From Streptomyces sp. CA-210063 (GTDB lineage: Bacteria; Actinomycetota; Actinomycetes; Streptomycetales; Streptomycetaceae): DNA of 64,000 bases. Made by a program: the position numbers and the translations under genes. A model generated the notes under the pieces. The model was not told where the DNA came from and did no database searches. It saw only the letters and a list, made by a program, of their open reading frames with translations. Each line of letters begins with the position of its first letter. The first letter of the stretch is position 1. The DNA is taken from contig NZ_CP102512.1 of the NCBI RefSeq assembly GCF_024612015.1, positions 10,664,001 through 10,728,000 on the forward strand. Reading direction: 5' to 3'. Shown piece by piece: positions 33,092 through 41,500 of the stretch.

Positions 33092-33907
33092 ATGACATCA
33101 AATCGGCCGGTGGCACTCGTGACGGGCGCGTCCTCGGGTCTCGGCAAGGCGACAGCGCACGCACTCGCCGAGGCGGGGTTCGACGTGGTCGGGACGAGCC
33201 GCAAGACGCCGGAGGGCACTTCCAGCGGCGGTGTGACGTTCCTCGCCCTCGACGTGACCAGCGACGACTCGGTGAGCAGCGTCGTCCAGCAGGTGATCGA
33301 GCGGTTCGGGCGGATCGACGTCCTGGTCAACAACGCCGGGCTCGGCATCGACGGCGCCGCCGAGGAAATCTCCGTCGCCCAGGCGCAGCGCGTGTTCGAT
33401 GTGAACGTCTTCGGCCTCATGCGCATGACCAGGGCCGTCCTGCCGCACATGCGCGGCCGGGGCCGCGGACGCGTCATCAACATCTCCTCCTTGGGCGGGT
33501 TCGTCGGCAACCCCTTCATGTCCGTCTACATCGCGACCAAGCATGCGGTCGAGGGCTATACCGAGTCCCTGGACCACGAGATCCGCGAGCATGGCGTTCG
33601 GGTCCTGCGCGTCCAGCCCGGCCCCCTCAACACTCCGTTCGACACGAATTCGGTGGAGGCCGACACCCCTGTACCGGTATACGCCCGCCAACGGGCCATC
33701 TACGACGAGGTGACGCAGGAGCAGCTGAGGGGCGGCGACGATCCCGCCGTCATCGCCAAGGTGGTCGTCGCGGCAGCGACGGACCGGAAGCCGAAACTGA
33801 GCTATCCCGCCGGCTCGCTTGCCCCACGCCTCAAAGTGCTGCGCCGCATCGTCCCCGCCCGGACCTTCGACAAGCTCGTGCGCAAATTCAACCGGATGAC
33901 TCCCTGA
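33092..33907 (+). CDS. short-chain dehydrogenase/reductase
   Basis: A classical SDR of 271 residues with TGASSGLG at 10-17, VNNAGLG, NISSLGG and YIATK. GGGAGG lies six to seven bases before ATG 33092. It is a full-length paralogue of the SDR at 13487-14302, with the same C-terminal tail and the same type of palindrome in its promoter. Flanking genes differ, so only the SDR-plus-operator unit seems to be duplicated or independently acquired. Confidence 0.9.
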   Translation: MTSNRPVALVTGASSGLGKATAHALAEAGFDVVGTSRKTPEGTSSGGVTFLALDVTSDDSVSSVVQQVIERFGRIDVLVNNAGLGIDGAAEEISVAQAQRVFDVNVFGLMRMTRAVLPHMRGRGRGRVINISSLGGFVGNPFMSVYIATKHAVEGYTESLDHEIREHGVRVLRVQPGPLNTPFDTNSVEADTPVPVYARQRAIYDEVTQEQLRGGDDPAVIAKVVVAAATDRKPKLSYPAGSLAPRLKVLRRIVPARTFDKLVRKFNRMTP

Positions 33908-34128
33908 CAGCCGCGGACCGGGGATCAGCGTGCGGATCGATCGGCTCGCGCCTGGGAATGATCACGATGCACGTTGACGTCGCGCGCCCTCGGTCCGGGG
34001 TCATTGTCCGTGCCCAGGTGCATGCTGAAACGGATGAGTGCTCGCATCTGGAACCAGGACGGGCTGATATGGCGGGGCATCCCCATTCCTCGCTGACGCC
34101 GGAAGGGCGTCGCCGATTATGAGAACGT

Positions 34129-34524
34129 GGGGACGCTGGGCGTCCGATCGCGCACGTCGACGCTGTGGCCGGGATATCCCACCGCCGCCTGGCGAAGTGG
34201 TACGCCCGCCGGCAAGCGCACGACGAAGTCGGTCCGCTGGATCACTCCTCCCGGCCGGCCAGCAGCCCCAGCCCAGAGAACATCGCGAACCTGGTAGAAG
34301 CGCTGCGGCGGCAGACCATGCACGGGCCCGCTCGCTCTGCTGTCGACCTCAAGCGGCTGCATGGCGTCCAGGTCGCGCCAGCCACCGTGCACTGCATTCT
34401 CGTGCGGCGAGGACCAAACCGCTGGCATGACCGCGACCCGCCGACCGGCGAGCAACTGCGGGACGTCATCTGCTACGAGCACGACCGCGTCTGCGACTTG
34501 ATCCATGCCGACATCAGGAACTCG
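34129..34524 (+). mobile_element. IS481-family transposase, N-terminal remnant
   Basis: The frame encodes RPIAHVDAVAGISHRRLAKW, the LDHSSRPASSPSP stretch, LRRQTMHGPARSAVDLKRLH and VAPATVHCILVRRGPNRWHD. This is the HTH half of an IS481 transposase. It ends at CDLIHADIRNSA just as the catalytic domain should begin, and continues into a fragment of a CoA hydrolase gene. Ends and catalytic residues are missing. Confidence 0.85.
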
Positions 34525-34585
34525 GCCGGCGGAGACATCCCTATGATCCGCGAGTACAGCCTCGCCGGGGATGCCGAGGCCAGTG
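34525..34585 (+). repeat. 61-base copy of the CoA hydrolase gene
   Basis: Bases 34525-34585 match 3628-3688 at 59 of 61 positions and encode GGDIPMIREYSLAGDAEA in the frame of the IS481 remnant. Both edges are abrupt. The roughly 265 bases after it, up to the HxlR gene, hold no recognisable coding sequence. Confidence 0.92.
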
Positions 34586-34852
34586 GGGCTCCTCTCATGA
34601 GACCCATCTGCCCCTCTGTCACCCATCCCCGCGTCTCGGGGGAACCTCACAGGTCTGACGCTCACCGTAAAACCGCTCATCGGTGCGGTCGGCGCGCTGG
34701 CGATGGCGGGGACGGCGAAGGCGCTAAGCCCTGCGACCGGAGCGCCCATCGGGCTTTGTTCGGCCGGCGCGACGAAGCCGACCGTGTGCTGAGCCCACGG
34801 CACTCAGCCGATGTCTCACCGCAGTCTGGCCCGCGACCGTGAGGTCGATGGC

Positions 34853-35320
34853 TCACGACCGGAGGCGGGCCCCTTTGCCCAGCCGGGCGGTGACTTCGCG
34901 GGGAGTGAGGGTGGAGTGGTCCGTGGAGCATTCGACGACGACGCGGACCGGGGCGTCGCAGTCGGTGTGGCGGACGTCCAGTACCGGACCCTCGGGGCCG
35001 AGGGCGTATGCCTCGCCCCACTGGCTCAGCGCCATCAGGACGGGCCACAGGTCCCAGCCCTTGCGGGTCAGGCGGTATTCGTTGCGGGAGCGGCTGCCGG
35101 GCTCCCGGTAGGGGACGGTCTTGAGGATGCCGGCCGAGGTCAGCTTGCGGAGGCGGTCGCTGAGGACGGCCTCGGACAGGCCGATGTGGCGGTGGAAGTC
35201 GTCGAAGCGGCGGACGCCGTTGACGGCGTCACGCAGGATCAGCAGCGTCCATTTCTCCCCGATCACGTCGAGCGTGCGCTGGACGGGGCAGTTCTCCGTG
35301 CTCGCCTCAAGCCACTCCAT
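34853..35320 (-). CDS. HxlR family regulator
   Basis: A winged-helix HxlR protein of about 155 residues. It has NCPVQRTLDVIGEKWTLLIL, RRFDDFHRHIGLSEAVLSDR, LRKLTSAGILKTVPYREPGS and EYRLTRKGWDL. The frame is open to 35365, but the family start fits ATG 35320. It diverges from the thioesterase gene. The palindrome TTGAC-A-GTCAA overlaps the probable thioesterase -35 box, so repression of the thioesterase is likely. Confidence 0.88.
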   Translation of the reverse strand: MEWLEASTENCPVQRTLDVIGEKWTLLILRDAVNGVRRFDDFHRHIGLSEAVLSDRLRKLTSAGILKTVPYREPGSRSRNEYRLTRKGWDLWPVLMALSQWGEAYALGPEGPVLDVRHTDCDAPVRVVVECSTDHSTLTPREVTARLGKGARLRS

Positions 35321-35348
35321 CCCGCCATCGTAGAGCCTGGCTTCGTCA

Positions 35349-35377
35349 TTGACAGTCAAGTGCACGGGCGGTTAGCT
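35349..35377 (+). promoter_or_regulatory. sigma-70-type promoter with overlapping palindrome
   Basis: TTGACA, 17 bases, TTAGCT, ending 34 bases before the thioesterase start. The -35 box is part of the perfect 11-base palindrome TTGACAGTCAA at 35349-35359. A repressor bound there would block polymerase; the divergent HxlR gene is the natural candidate. Confidence 0.65.
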
Positions 35378-35411
35378 TCATTTATAAAAGTCAGATGAAA
35401 GGTGCTGGGTC

Positions 35412-35912
35412 GTGGGGCGAGCGCGTACGTTTCAGTGGGACGATCCCGCGATCCTGGCGGAAGCCGCAGGCCGCATGGCTGGCGTCGACTTCCTGCGTGA
35501 CCTGCATACGGGACGACTGCCGGGACCGCCTGTCAACTACACCCTCGACTTCACTCTGGATGAGGTGGAGCCCGGCAGGGTGGTCTTCTCCCTGACGCCG
35601 GGGGAGGAGCACTACAACCCGATCGGCAGCGTGCACGGTGGCATCTTCGCCACGTTGCTCGACTCGGCGGCGGGCGCCGCTGTCCACTCCACCCTCCCGC
35701 AGGGCATGGCGTACACCTCGCTCGATCTGACCGTGAAGTTCCTGCGACCGATCACCGTGGACACGGGCCCGGTACGCGCCATCGGCACGGTCGTCAACAA
35801 GGGACGCCAAACCGCCCTTGCCCAGGCGCAGTTGGTCGACGAGAAGGACCGACTGCTCGCCCACGCCACCAGCAGCTGCATGCTCTTCCCGGTGCCTGAC
35901 CCTCGGGCGTGA
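35412..35912 (+). CDS. PaaI-type hotdog thioesterase
   Basis: A hotdog-fold protein of 166 residues. It has NPIGSVHGGIFATLLDSAAG, with HGG and the following acidic residue of the active-site helix, then YTSLDLTVKFLRPI and TSSCMLF. GTG 35412 has AAAGG upstream at slightly long spacing. PaaI-like enzymes hydrolyse stalled aromatic or acyl-CoA thioesters. Its regulator is probably the divergent HxlR protein. Confidence 0.87.
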   Translation: MGRARTFQWDDPAILAEAAGRMAGVDFLRDLHTGRLPGPPVNYTLDFTLDEVEPGRVVFSLTPGEEHYNPIGSVHGGIFATLLDSAAGAAVHSTLPQGMAYTSLDLTVKFLRPITVDTGPVRAIGTVVNKGRQTALAQAQLVDEKDRLLAHATSSCMLFPVPDPRA

Positions 35913-36090
35913 CTCCGCAGGCAGGGCCCTCGGTTACGCGGGGGCAGCTGGGACAACGGGGAGTGCACAGAAGTCCGCTCGGCGGGCGGCCCACTGCCCC
36001 CGGTGACTCGTCGGTTGTGAGGCTGGTGTGTCGCAGCCATGCCCGGGCGTCCGGGGGGAGACGTTTCCCTCGGGCGCCCGGGTGTTCTGC

Positions 36091-36498
36091 TCAGGCGGTG
36101 AGGGTGGCGTAGTCGGTGTAGCCCACTGCGCCGCCGCCGTAGAAGGTGGCGGGGTCGGGGGTGTTGAGCGGGGCGTCGGTGCGTACGCGCTCGACCAGGT
36201 CGGGATTGGCGAGGGCCATCGAGCCCACGGTGACGGCGTGGGCCAGGCCGTTTTCGATGTCCTTGACGCGAGTGGGTATGTCGGTGCCGGCGCGGTTGAG
36301 GAGCAGCGTGGTCGGCCACAACTTGCGGAGGGTGTGCAGGAGTTCGTCGTCGCCGCCGTGGGCGATGTGCAGGTAGGCGAGGTTGAGCGGGGCGAGAGCA
36401 CGTACGAGGGCGGGGTACAGCTCGTGGGTGTCGCTCTCGGCGATGTCGTTGAAGGGGTTGCCGGGGGAGATCCGGAGGCCGGTGCGGCCGGCGGGCAA
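36091..36498 (-). pseudogene. Old Yellow Enzyme, C-terminal remnant
   Basis: The minus strand encodes RTGLRISPGNPFNDIAESDT, ALAPLNLAYLHIAHGGDDEL and NTPDPATFYGG before a stop. This is the last about 135 residues of the OYE at 8071-9132. The first about 220 residues, with the flavin-site N terminus, are missing. The frame itself is unbroken, so the truncation is recent compared with the copy at 10230. Confidence 0.88.
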
Positions 36499-36543
36499 CT
36501 GGCGACAAGGTGGCCGGCCGTCGTCGCTGTCGATTTTTTGGAT

Positions 36544-36553
36544 TACGTTCGCA
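36544..36553. promoter_or_regulatory. TAYG-NN-CRTA-like half-palindrome before the TetR remnant
   Basis: TACGTTCGCA matches the consensus at nine of ten positions. A closely similar stretch (ATTACGTTCG) lies in the same orientation before the intact TetR gene starting at 46457. Confidence 0.5.
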
Positions 36554-36616
36554 ATACCATAGAATGGGCGAAGTAGGTGAAGGTCAACCGGCCCTTCCGG
36601 TCGGCGTTGGAGGGCA

Positions 36617-36829
36617 TACACCGACGGCGTGCTGGTCCTCATCGACGGCATTGCCGCCCGCATGGCGCCCGACGCCCCGTCCTCAGCGCGTGTGAAGGCG
36701 CTCAGCCTCCTCGGCCTGATGGCCGGGACACTGCAGCTCTCGCGCGCCTTGACGGACAGTCAACTCGCCCACGAGCTCCTCGATCAGGGGATAAGCAACG
36801 CTCTCGCCCTGTTGGACGCCGAGCAGTGA
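36617..36829 (+). pseudogene. TetR family regulator, C-terminal remnant
   Basis: The frame encodes AYTDGVLVLIDGIAARMAPD, KALSLLGLMAGTLQLSRALT and DSQLAHELLDQGISNALALL. It matches the last about 70 residues of the TetR at 45852-46457 (AYTDGVLIVIDGIAVRLAHS, MMAGTLQLSRALAD). The HTH is deleted, but a promoter-like motif survives 65 bases upstream. Confidence 0.85.
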
Positions 36830-36843
36830 ACCGCCGACTTGTA

Positions 36844-36878
36844 CAGCAGAAGCAGTACGTGGCCGAAGCGATCGTCCG
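36844..36878 (+). repeat. 35-base element, copy 1
   Basis: This stretch matches 62842-62876 at 32 of 35 positions and in both copies can encode QQxQYxAExIVR. Each copy lies upstream of a piece of an IS110-type transposase, so it may be flanking DNA carried with that element. Confidence 0.75.
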
Positions 36879-36959
36879 CACAGGGCGACCCACCCGGTTC
36901 CCCCGCGGCAGCCGCCTACGCGAACTACTGCGGGACTGCACCGGTGGAGATCGCGAGCG

Positions 36960-37209
36960 CGGATAAGGCCCGCCATCGCCTCTCCCGCGCTGGCACCGGC
37001 AGCTCAACTCGGTACTGCATACCATCGCGATGATCCAGATCCGGATGTCGGATACTCCCGGACGGGCCTACTACGAGCGAAAGATCGCTGAAGGCAAGAC
37101 CGCCAAGGAAGCCAAGCGTTGTCTCAAGCGTCCCCTGGCCGACCACGTTTGGCGCGTCATGCTCACTGACGAACGGCGCAACCAGAGACGACTGCTGCAA
37201 GCCGGTTGA
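36960..37209 (+). mobile_element. IS110-family transposase, C-terminal remnant
   Basis: After a frameshift near 37010, the frame reads LHTIAMIQIRMSDTPGRAYY, ERKIAEGKTAKEAKRCLKR and then a short tail, the conserved end of IS110 transposases. The DEDD catalytic half is absent here; a separate N-terminal IS110 piece is at 63070. Confidence 0.82.
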
Positions 37210-37214
37210 CAGAT

Positions 37215-37470
37215 ACAGAGGCACCCCGGGTCGGCTCACTGAGCACGATCGGCTGCTTCGCCGGTGCCGCCGCCCTGGGCGCCGTATGGGTGCTGGTCGA
37301 GCGGCAGGTGTCAGAGTCGCTGGTCGACATGCGGTTGTTCACCCACGGCCGGTGATCTTCGCCCATCTCGCCGGGCTCCTGGTCAGCTACGGCACATTCG
37401 TGTTCGCGGGATACGGATTCGACGCAAGTGTGCTGCGCGCCTCGGCGCAGTACCTGCTGCCCAGCACGAA
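37215..37470 (+). pseudogene. DHA2-type MFS drug transporter remnant
   Basis: The DNA encodes LSTIGCFAGAAALGAVWVLV, ERQVSESLVDMRLF, HLAGLLVSYGTFV and, after a change of frame and a deletion, AGYGFDASVLRASAQYLLPS. These are mid-protein segments of 14-TM EmrB/QacA transporters. Both ends and several helices are gone. Confidence 0.72.
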
Positions 37471-38087
37471 CGAGTTGCCGGTCGGCGATGTCCTCCTGGC
37501 ACGTGCCTGCCAACTTCCTCGCGTTACGGGCCTCGGCACCTGCAAAGTGCTGCGCACTCGGATCCCGCGTACCTGCGTACCTGGATCGGGACGAGTTGCT
37601 CCGGCCTCGCGGGCTTCTCCCGAGGCGGCGCAGGTTTGGGAAGAGGGGAGGGGCGAGCCGAAGCCGCGGAGGTGCGGCGAGCGGGGACAGGCGCAGGCGC
37701 AGGGGAGCGCCGTCAGGACCGACGCCACCTGGGCCTCCGTTTCACGTTGGGTCAGTTCACCCGGTCAAGTCGGCCTCGTCGGCCCCTCATGCGACGTGGC
37801 GTCCGACGAGGAAGACCGTCGTGGCAGGCCGTCGTCGAGACGAAGGCGTCCGTCTGCTCATGCTGCCGCAGCCGGGGGCTGCTGCGTGCGGCGGTCGGTA
37901 GCGGAGTCTTCCCGGTTCGGCGGCAGCCCTGTTCCCGTGCCGCTGCAGGTTGCGCGTGGAGGGGCATCGGTGGCAAGCCACGGGCAGGATGCGAGGCCAC
38001 CCGAGCCGGTGGCCTCGCAGTAGCCGAGCGGTCGTTGCACCGGGCGTGAGTGCCGTGGTGAATCTGCTCCCTCGCCAAACATGTGAG
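37471..38087. other. gene-free stretch
   Basis: Several long open frames exist on both strands but none has family-like sequence, and the codon third-position pattern is irregular. I see only degraded DNA leading into the operators at 38088. Confidence 0.5.
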
Positions 38088-38160
38088 TACGGTCATAATC
38101 CAAAATCTGGTCAGGTCCTTGTCCGCACAGCTACCCCCTGCTTATTGTCGTACGGTCGTA
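38088..38160. promoter_or_regulatory. paired TAYG-NN-CRTA palindromes before the GtrA-like gene
   Basis: TACGGTCATA at 38088-38097 and the perfect palindrome TACGGTCGTA at 38151-38160, 63 bases apart centre to centre. This would place two repressor sites on the same face of the helix. The second lies about 90 bases before the start at 38252. Confidence 0.65.
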
Positions 38161-38251
38161 ATGTGAAAGTCCAGCGAGCGTACGGCCGCAGCGGCCTGCG
38201 AAGCCTCTGGCCACAGAGGCCCAGCAGTAATCTCAGTCGAAAGGGACTGCC

Positions 38252-38836
38252 ATGAAGGCGCTGGTCTTGCCGAAGGTGACGCCAGGGGCAGTGGGCGAGG
38301 CGTGGGGTGCGGAACGGGCGGACGCCGAAACGGCCGCGGGGCGACGGAACCCGGGTGCCCCCGGTCCACTCGCCTCGTTCGCCAGGTTCGTCCTTTTCGG
38401 TGGTGGTGTCGGGGTCGCGTCCAGCGCTGCCGTGGCCGGGCTGGCCGGACTGATGCCTTGGGCTGTGGCGAATGTTCTGATCACCGTCGCCTCGACTCTC
38501 CTCAGCACAGAGCTCCACGCACGCTTCACCTTCGGGGCAGGGCATGCCGGATGGCGCCAGCACTGGCAGTCCGCGGGGTCGGCCACAGCTGCCTATGTGG
38601 TGACCTCCACCGCGGTGCTCGTCCTGCACCTCGTGCGGCCTTCGGCCGGAGTGCTCTACGAGCAGGTCGTCTACCTCACCGCCGCCGGGCTCGCCGGTAT
38701 CGGACGTTTCCTGGTACTGCGTGTATTCGTCTTCGCCCGTGGCCGGACCCGGGCCGTGGTGCGGGCCGTGAGCCCGGCGCCAACACGGGTAACGGGCGCC
38801 AAGGCGTCCCTGCCTTTCCCGGTGCCGGCACTGTGA
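38252..38836 (+). CDS. GtrA-like integral membrane protein
   Basis: A protein of 194 residues with four predicted membrane segments (about 45-65, 70-90, 112-135, 145-165). The GtrA pattern is FVLFGGGVGVASSAAVAGLA, then ANVLITVASTLLSTELHARF and TFG. AAAGG seven to eight bases before ATG 38252 supports the start. GtrA proteins are linked to movement of lipid-linked sugars or to cell-surface glycosylation. Two TAYG-NN-CRTA sites precede it, which ties it to the same type of control as the nearby enzymes. Confidence 0.78.
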   Translation: MKALVLPKVTPGAVGEAWGAERADAETAAGRRNPGAPGPLASFARFVLFGGGVGVASSAAVAGLAGLMPWAVANVLITVASTLLSTELHARFTFGAGHAGWRQHWQSAGSATAAYVVTSTAVLVLHLVRPSAGVLYEQVVYLTAAGLAGIGRFLVLRVFVFARGRTRAVVRAVSPAPTRVTGAKASLPFPVPAL

Positions 38837-39564
38837 GCACACTGTCTGACAGTCTGCCTCGCCGGTGAGCGTCGACTCCGGTGAGGCCCTGGAGGTCCGC
38901 AGTCGAACGTTGTCAGCCGGTAAGGCGAGATGGGCACCGAGTAGGGAGAACCAGGGCGTCCATCACCTGCGCACCGCGGCGTCGGTCGGGCGTGAGAGCT
39001 GGGCGCCGGACAGAATGCCGCACTGTAGGAGGCCGTCGGCCCGGGGAGTGACGACGGCCCTCGGCTATAGGAGGGGCCGTCACCTCCCCCCATGTCTGCC
39101 ATGGCCTGGGCCGCTCTCGGGAAAAAGAACCAGGCCGATCCGGCCAGTCGCAGCCGCTGGTTCGGACCGCTTCCGGGCATGCTGCCCCCAGCGGCAACCT
39201 TCGCGTACGCGTCCCGGTGGTGGATCGGATCACCAGGTTGCTCTCTCGCTTGGTGTGCCATGGCCTCTGCTCCTGTGCGAGTGCGTACGGAGGGGAGCTG
39301 TAAGGTGCCGGCACACGTGAACAGCGGGTCGGGGATCGCGTCGGTCCGCGCTCAAAGTGGCGGGCCACGTTCCGAGCCGGAGGGCTACTGCCCCGCCGAA
39401 GGGTGATCCATACGATCGGGTGCCTGCCCGGCATCGTTCTGTCCGTGGGCGGCGGTCTGCATGCCCTTGACGATGCGGACGGCGGGAACGGTGCCATCAA
39501 CGGTGACCTGGGGAAGGTGACGCTGTGCGTGATGCGTCCAGCGTGTCGCCGTCACCGTCCGATA
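38837..39564. other. gene-free stretch before the GlxA-type regulator
   Basis: About 730 bases in which I recognise no protein family on either strand. Small G+C-rich hairpins occur around 39050-39085 (GGCCGTC...GACGGCC type). It may hold a decayed gene or an RNA, but nothing is supported. Confidence 0.45.
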
Positions 39565-39605
39565 CCATGGCGTGAATGCCAACTTTCGACGGGATCACGC
39601 CATGG
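39565..39605. promoter_or_regulatory. large dyad overlapping the GlxA-type regulator start
   Basis: CCATGGCGTG, 21 bases, CACGCCATGG, with perfect 10-base arms. The right arm contains the ATG at 39602. The same 41 bases lie inverted at 31028-31068 before an MDR gene. Binding here would block initiation of the regulator's own gene. Confidence 0.75.
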
Positions 39606-40561
39606 CATCCACTCACCGAGTCGTCGTTCTGGCCGTAGACGGTGTGTACCCCTTCGAACTGGGCATTCCCAGCCGAGTCTTCGAGGCGGCGGACGGCCGC
39701 TACGAGGTCCTCACCTGCAGCGTCGACGGCCGCCCGGTACGCACCAACTCCGACTTCTCGATCACCGTCGAGCACGGACCGGAGGCGCTGCGCGCCGCCG
39801 ACACCGTCGTCATCCCACCCTTCACCACCACCGCCGTGCCCCCAAAAGTGCCGCAAACCGTGGTCCAGGCGCTCGCGTCCGTAACTTCCGGCACCCGCCT
39901 CGTGTCCATCTGCACCGGCGCCTTCGTCCTCGCCGCCGCCGGTCTCCTCGACGGCCGGTCGGCCACCACCCACTGGATGGTCGCGGACCTCTTCCGCGCA
40001 TCCTTCCCTCAGGTCGCACTCGATCCGGACGCCCTGTTCATCGACGACGGGGACATAGTGACCTCAGCGGGCGCCGCGTCCGGGCTCGACGTCTGCCTGC
40101 ACATCATCCGCAAGGACCACGGCAGCGAAGTCGCCAACCAGGTGGCCCGTATATGCGTCGCCCCTCCGTGGCGCGACGGAGGGCAGGCGCAGTACATCCA
40201 GCACCCGGTACCCGAGGCCACGGCCACCGGAACGGCCACCGCCCGCCAGTGGGCCCTGGAGAACCTCCACGAGCCCATGACTCTGACGGACCTCGCCGAG
40301 TACTCCCACATGAGCCTGCGGACCTTCGTCCGTCGCTTCACGGAAGAGGTGGGCATGAGCCCGGGACGCTGGCTGATCCGGCAGCGCGTCGACCGCGCAC
40401 GACACCTCCTGGAAACCACCGACCTGCCGGTGGACGAGATCGCTGGCCAAGTCGGCTTTGCCGGCGGCACATCGCTACGAGAACACCTGCATGCCGCCAT
40501 TGGCGTTTCGCCGCTCGCCTACCGGCGTACCTTCCGCGGCACCCTGACCCCCACGCACTGA
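39602..40561 (+). CDS. GlxA-type regulator (DJ-1/PfpI domain plus AraC HTH)
   Basis: A protein of 319 residues. An N-terminal DJ-1/PfpI-like domain (VVVLAVDGVYPFELGIPSRV, SICTGAFVLAAAGLLDGRSA with its nucleophile-elbow Cys, and TTHW) precedes a C-terminal AraC double HTH. The HTH shows LAEYSHMSLRTFVRRFTEEV, GMSPGRWL and IAGQVGFAGGTSLREHLHAA. The frame is open from a GTG at 39572, but the ATG at 39602 fits family N termini and has GGGA upstream. The duplicated dyad suggests that it controls itself and the MDR gene at 31102. Confidence 0.88.
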   Translation: MASTHRVVVLAVDGVYPFELGIPSRVFEAADGRYEVLTCSVDGRPVRTNSDFSITVEHGPEALRAADTVVIPPFTTTAVPPKVPQTVVQALASVTSGTRLVSICTGAFVLAAAGLLDGRSATTHWMVADLFRASFPQVALDPDALFIDDGDIVTSAGAASGLDVCLHIIRKDHGSEVANQVARICVAPPWRDGGQAQYIQHPVPEATATGTATARQWALENLHEPMTLTDLAEYSHMSLRTFVRRFTEEVGMSPGRWLIRQRVDRARHLLETTDLPVDEIAGQVGFAGGTSLREHLHAAIGVSPLAYRRTFRGTLTPTH

Positions 40562-40599
40562 GCGCCACCACACACACCGCTCTGCGTACGCGGTGATGA

Positions 40600-40740
40600 A
40601 CCGGCGCACCGCCACGGCCGGGGGAAGGCCATCGCCACACAGCACGCGCCCGTCCTCCGCGACTGCCGCCTGAAAGGCGACGGCGTTCACCACGCCATGC
40701 TCGGCATCGCCCGCCTGCACAACCTCGTCCTGGCAGGGTG
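40600..40740 (+). mobile_element. IS5-family transposase, C-terminal remnant
   Basis: The frame ends HAPVLRDCRLKGDGVHHAML, GIARLHNLVLAG and stop, the usual end of Streptomyces IS5-group DDE transposases. Upstream catalytic parts are missing. Confidence 0.75.
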
Positions 40741-41054
40741 ACCCAGAAACCAGCAGGCCACCAGCACGCCGTAGATCATTTACGGGACAACCCTTGGGCA
40801 AGGGCAAGCATTGAGTGGTGGGGTCGGAGACCGGCCGCGAAGTCGCCCCGGGGGTTCGGGGTCGGCCTCCCTGGCGACCTCGCGGTCGCTGTGGACGTCC
40901 GTCGAGATCTGGGCAGTGTGGGATGCCGACGTCTCGCTGCCAGATCTGGTCCGCGAGACGCGTCCGCTTTGTAAGCGTCCCCACTCTCGACGCCGACCAC
41001 CCGCCGGGTGGCCGGATGACTCTGCACACCGTCGATAAGGGGAAAGAACGAGGA
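40741..41054. other. gene-free stretch between IS5 pieces
   Basis: No family-like coding sequence. It is probably part of the same decayed insertion-sequence cluster. Confidence 0.45.
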
Positions 41055-41200
41055 CCCGATCCGCCTGGTGTGGGCGGACGCCGGTTGTGCCAGGCGGCTG
41101 ATCGACTGGGCAGCTGAGAAGCTCCGCCTAGCGGTGGAGACCGTCAGACGCCCCGACGGCGAGCCGTACAAGTGGACGAACCACTCCCATCTCTCCCGCA
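41055..41200 (+). mobile_element. IS5-family transposase, internal remnant
   Basis: The frame encodes IRLVWADAGCARRLIDWAAE, KLRLAVETVRRPDG and so on, the segment carrying the second catalytic Asp of IS5-group transposases (VWADGGY in intact ones). It is separate from the C-terminal piece at 40600 and out of natural order, so at least two elements or a rearrangement are involved. Confidence 0.7.
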
Positions 41201-41500
41201 GCCGACCGGAGTTCATGCCCACCAGAACTAAACCCTCGCGAGCGGAAAGCGGATGACGTCTCAGGCTCGGGGAGGGGACCCAGGTGGGATCAGCACCATG
41301 GGCGGAAGGGCATGTGAGGCGTTCACCACGACCTCCAGTGACATGGGGCCGGTGAGGTCGCGCTGGACCCGGTGGGGTTCAGGCAACAGCCAGGCGCCGC
41401 TGTCGGAGCCGGTGATCGGCGCTGAGATACCCCATCGGGTGGTGCAGCCCTTCCCGAGGCGCGCTCAGCGTGGGCTCCAGCCCGTTGAAGGTGCGGGCGC

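Noticed and set aside
37264..38049. Open frames of 240-260 codons in both plus-strand frames
   Set aside because: Only the first about 200 bases show MFS-like protein sequence. The rest has no family similarity and irregular codon bias, so I treat it as degraded DNA.
38837..39564. Possible gene before the GlxA-type regulator
   Set aside because: No frame on either strand has recognisable domains, a ribosome site and coding bias together.
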